Positions 61,867 through 64,000 of a stretch of 64,000 nucleotides of DNA are shown one piece after another. The DNA is taken from NCBI GenBank assembly GCA_963770535.1, contig CAVYPZ010000003.1:3348001-3412000 (forward strand), written 5' to 3'. This stretch comes from RYN-230 sp963770535 (GTDB lineage Bacteria > Actinomycetota > Actinomycetes > Streptosporangiales > Streptosporangiaceae). The translations under genes were made by a program, and so were the position numbers. The notes beneath the pieces are model-generated. The model was not told the origin of the DNA. It saw only the letters and a program-made list of their open reading frames with translations, and ran no database searches. Position 1 is the stretch's first letter. The number at the start of each line of letters is the position of its first letter.

Positions 61867-62456
61867 CCGCCCCGGGTGCCCCCGGTCCGGCTGGCGCCAG
61901 CCCCGGCTCCGGGACCATCTGGCGGGCGGTAATGCCCGAGATCATCATCGCCGCCGTCGCGGTGGCCGCGACGGCGGCGGCCGGCTACGCCGTGGCCGGC
62001 CGCGGCGCATTCACCGTGGTCGCGGTCGGGGCCGGGGTGATCAGCCTGGTCGTGCTGCGCAGCCTGATCCGGCCGCTGTCGCTGGCGTCCTCACCCGAGG
62101 ACGCCAGCGGTCCCGACCCGGCCGTGCCCGCGCCGGTGCTGTCGACGTTCTCCCGGCAGTGGCGGCGGCGGTCCCGGCTGGCCGACGCCCAGGCCTCCAT
62201 GACGGCCTACGAAGCCGGCCTGCGCGGGCAGATGGAGAATCTGCTGGCCTCGCGGCTGGCCGAGCGGCACGGGATCAGCCTCTACGACGACCCGGCCGCC
62301 GCGCGCCGCGCGTTCGCCGGGGAGAGTGCCAGCTACGACAGCCTGTGGCCGTGGATCGACCCCGACCGGCCCAAGCCAGCCGGCCAGCCCCCCAACCAGC
62401 CGGGGATCCCGTACCGGACGCTGGCCCGCCTCCTCGACCGACTGGAGCAGTTGTGA
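61863..62456 (+). CDS. Two-helix membrane protein of the MoxR operon, unknown
   Basis: 197 residues. The ATG overlaps the DUF4129 stop by four bases. After a short Pro/Gly-rich start, IWRAVMPEIIIAAVAVAATAAAGYAVAG and GAFTVVAVGAGVISLVVLRSLI make two helices. They are followed by a soluble helical tail: STFSRQWRRRSRLADAQASMTAYEAGLRGQMENLLASRLAERHGISLYDDPAAARRAFAGE...LWPWIDPDR. Similar proteins occur between DUF4129 and moxR genes in actinobacteria. I know of no function. Its last codon overlaps the MoxR start, so co-translation with MoxR is likely. Confidence 0.8.
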   Translation: MTAPGAPGPAGASPGSGTIWRAVMPEIIIAAVAVAATAAAGYAVAGRGAFTVVAVGAGVISLVVLRSLIRPLSLASSPEDASGPDPAVPAPVLSTFSRQWRRRSRLADAQASMTAYEAGLRGQMENLLASRLAERHGISLYDDPAAARRAFAGESASYDSLWPWIDPDRPKPAGQPPNQPGIPYRTLARLLDRLEQL

Positions 62457-63436
62457 GCGACAAGACCCTGACCCCCCACGAGACCGCGCAGCGCTCCGCC
62501 CGGGTGCTCACCGAGGTGCAGCGGGCGGTCGTCGGGTATCAGCGCTCGCTGGAACTCGTGCTGATCGGGATCCTGGCCGGTGGCCACATCCTGCTGGAAG
62601 ACCTCCCCGGGCTAGGCAAGACGCTGATCGCCCGGACGTTCGCGCGCGTCCTCGGCCTGGATTTCGCCCGGATCCAGTTCACCCCGGACATGCTGCCGTC
62701 CGACGTGATCGGCGCGCCCATGTACGACCAGCGGACCGCGGAGATGCAGTTCCGGCCGGGGCCGGTGTTCACCCAGCTGCTGCTGGCCGACGAGATCAAC
62801 CGGACCCCGCCGAAGACCCAGGCCGCGCTGCTGGAGGCCATGGGCGAGGGCCAGGTGAGCATGGACGGGCAGACCCGCCCGCTGCCGCGGCCCTTCATCG
62901 TGCTGGCCACCGACAACCCGATCGAGTACGAGGGCACCTACGAGCTGCCCGAGGCCCAGCTCGACCGGTTCATGATGCGGCTGCGGCTGGGCTACCTGGA
63001 CAGCGCGGACGAGGCGGCGATGCTGCAGCGGCGGCTGGACCGCCGGACCGAGAACGCAGCGCTGGAGCAGGTCACCGACGCGGGTGAACTGCTCGCCATG
63101 CGGGCCGCGCTGGAGGAGGTGGAGGTGTCCGCCGACCTGATCGACTACGTGGTCGCCCTGGTCCGGGCCACCCGCGAGCACCGGCAGATCCAGGTCGGGG
63201 CCAGCCCCCGCGGCGGGCTGGCCATCATCCAGCTGGCCCGCGGCCAGGCGCTGCTCCGGCTGCGGGACTACGTGATCCCGGACGACATCAAGAGCGTGGC
63301 GGTGCCCGCGCTGGCCCATCGCATCACGCTCCGGCCTGAGCTGTGGGTCCGCCAGGTCAAGCCGGACGACGTGGTCGCCGGGCTGCTGGCCAGCGTGCCG
63401 ACGCCGCGGACCGACCCGTCCGCCGCGCATGCCTGA
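62453..63436 (+). CDS. MoxR-family AAA+ ATPase
   Basis: 327 residues from a GTG at 62453 that overlaps the preceding stop (GTGA). Walker A is GHILLEDLPGLGKTLIARTFARVLGL. Walker B is LLLADEINRTPPKTQAALLEAMGEGQVSMDG. Sensor 1 is FIVLATDNPIEYEGTYELPEAQLDRFMMRLRLGYL, and the C-terminal helical lid includes VGASPRGGLAIIQLARGQALLRLRDYVIPDDIK. MoxR proteins act as chaperone ATPases that activate partner complexes together with a von Willebrand-type or DUF58 protein. Here the DUF58 gene follows with an 8-bp overlap. In actinobacteria this module is linked to envelope stress or virulence, but the client is unknown. Confidence 0.95.
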   Translation: MSDKTLTPHETAQRSARVLTEVQRAVVGYQRSLELVLIGILAGGHILLEDLPGLGKTLIARTFARVLGLDFARIQFTPDMLPSDVIGAPMYDQRTAEMQFRPGPVFTQLLLADEINRTPPKTQAALLEAMGEGQVSMDGQTRPLPRPFIVLATDNPIEYEGTYELPEAQLDRFMMRLRLGYLDSADEAAMLQRRLDRRTENAALEQVTDAGELLAMRAALEEVEVSADLIDYVVALVRATREHRQIQVGASPRGGLAIIQLARGQALLRLRDYVIPDDIKSVAVPALAHRITLRPELWVRQVKPDDVVAGLLASVPTPRTDPSAAHA

Positions 63437-64000
63437 CCAGCGGCCCGGGCCTGGCCGCCGGCCCGGGCCTGGCCAGCCCGCGCCTGATCAGCAGCGCGCG
63501 CCTGACCACCCGGCCGCACCGGGCAGCCCGTCTGGCCCCGGCCGCCCGGGGCCGGACGCCGGGCCCATGGTGACGGTCCCGCTGCGATGGGATCTGTCCC
63601 GGCACGCGCGCCGCCTGCTGACCCTCGCGGTGGCCGGCCTGGGGATCGCGCTGGTGACCGGGCGCCCCGAGTTCGCCGGGGCGGCCGCCCCGGCGCTGCT
63701 GCTGCTGTCCGCCTGGCGGCCCGGGCGGCCTCCGCAGGCGCAGGTAAGGGTGGGGCTGACCGCGGGCCGGATGATCGAGGGTGAGCGGACCGCGGTGACC
63801 GCCTCGCTCACCGGTATGGCTGAGTACTCCGCCGCGTTGGTACTGCATCCGGCGCACGAGATCGTGCCGCTGCGGACCGCGCCCGGGCAGCGGCCCGGCT
63901 ACGCCTCCGGGCACCAGGTCCGGCTGCCGTTCTTGGTGAACCGCTGGGGACGGCGGCGGATCGGGACCGCCGAGATCGTGCTGCGGGACCGCTGGCGGCT
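63429..64000 (+). CDS. DUF58 domain protein, 3' end outside window
   Basis: The ATG at 63429 overlaps the MoxR stop region, and the frame stays open to the right edge (190 codons seen). The first 50 residues are Pro/Gly-rich. Then come PLRWDLSRHARRLLTLAVAGLGIALVTGRPEFAGAAAPALLLLSAWRPG (two helices) and a beta-rich external or cytosolic part, VRVGLTAGRMIEGERTAVTASLTGMAEYSAALVLHPAHE. The segment LPFLVNRWGRRRIGTAEIVLRDRWR is the hallmark of DUF58 proteins shortly before their von Willebrand-like domain. It is the expected partner of MoxR. The C-terminal half, with the metal-ion-binding core, is not in the window. Confidence 0.87.
   Translation, partial: MPDQRPGPGRRPGPGQPAPDQQRAPDHPAAPGSPSGPGRPGPDAGPMVTVPLRWDLSRHARRLLTLAVAGLGIALVTGRPEFAGAAAPALLLLSAWRPGRPPQAQVRVGLTAGRMIEGERTAVTASLTGMAEYSAALVLHPAHEIVPLRTAPGQRPGYASGHQVRLPFLVNRWGRRRIGTAEIVLRDRWR

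Overview
The window is high-GC (clearly over 70 %) DNA with GTG/TTG starts, short overlapping operons and Actinobacteria-type gene content. That content includes an HTH-fused citrate synthase, the block TrmA-like / CeoB / CeoC / DUF3710 / dUTPase / DUF3093, DUF4235, a DUF1707 protein, SigE-type ECF sigma factor, F420/FMN luciferase-like enzymes, a stand-alone LigD polymerase domain and FprA. It reads as chromosomal DNA of a soil-type filamentous actinobacterium. I saw no tRNA, rRNA, CRISPR array, transposase or phage gene.

Layout. 0-13 kb, all on the minus strand, is core metabolism: MutT-type NUDIX and polyphosphate kinase, FprA, 1-deoxyxylulose-5-phosphate synthase, xylose isomerase and xylulokinase, an MFS permease and aconitase. 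13-24.8 kb mixes a cupin isomerase, SelA, a beta-hydroxyacid dehydrogenase, a TetR/MFS divergon, secreted and membrane proteins, TrpB2, an esterase, a TMEM175-like channel and a PPOX protein. 24.9-36 kb holds LysS, a phosphodiesterase, the LigD polymerase domain, CopD, a K+ channel, YceI, a GNAT, a luciferase-like enzyme and an ECF sigma operon. 36-42.5 kb is a conserved block whose gene order I recall from mycobacteria. 44.2-49.5 kb is a minus-strand operon that looks like organosulfur scavenging: two luciferase-like monooxygenases plus the deleted remnant of a third, a DszC/SfnB-like dehydrogenase and a persulfide dioxygenase-rhodanese. 49.6-53 kb is a divergon of cupin and HTH-citrate synthase against a LeuA/homocitrate-synthase-like enzyme. 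54.8-58.5 kb is a four-gene double ABC exporter operon, divergent from a histidine kinase and response regulator. These run directly into a DUF4129 / MoxR / DUF58 module that leaves the window.

Two properties stand out across the window. About 18-20 single-base frame breaks interrupt otherwise well-conserved genes, mostly in G/C runs and mostly after 34 kb. One gene has about five. Residual assembly indels are the simplest explanation, so these genes are given as single loci with the break point stated. There are also many short tandem repeat arrays (units 9-25 bp) at gene ends and in spacers, and two long hairpin palindromes that share a TCATGATC-type end.
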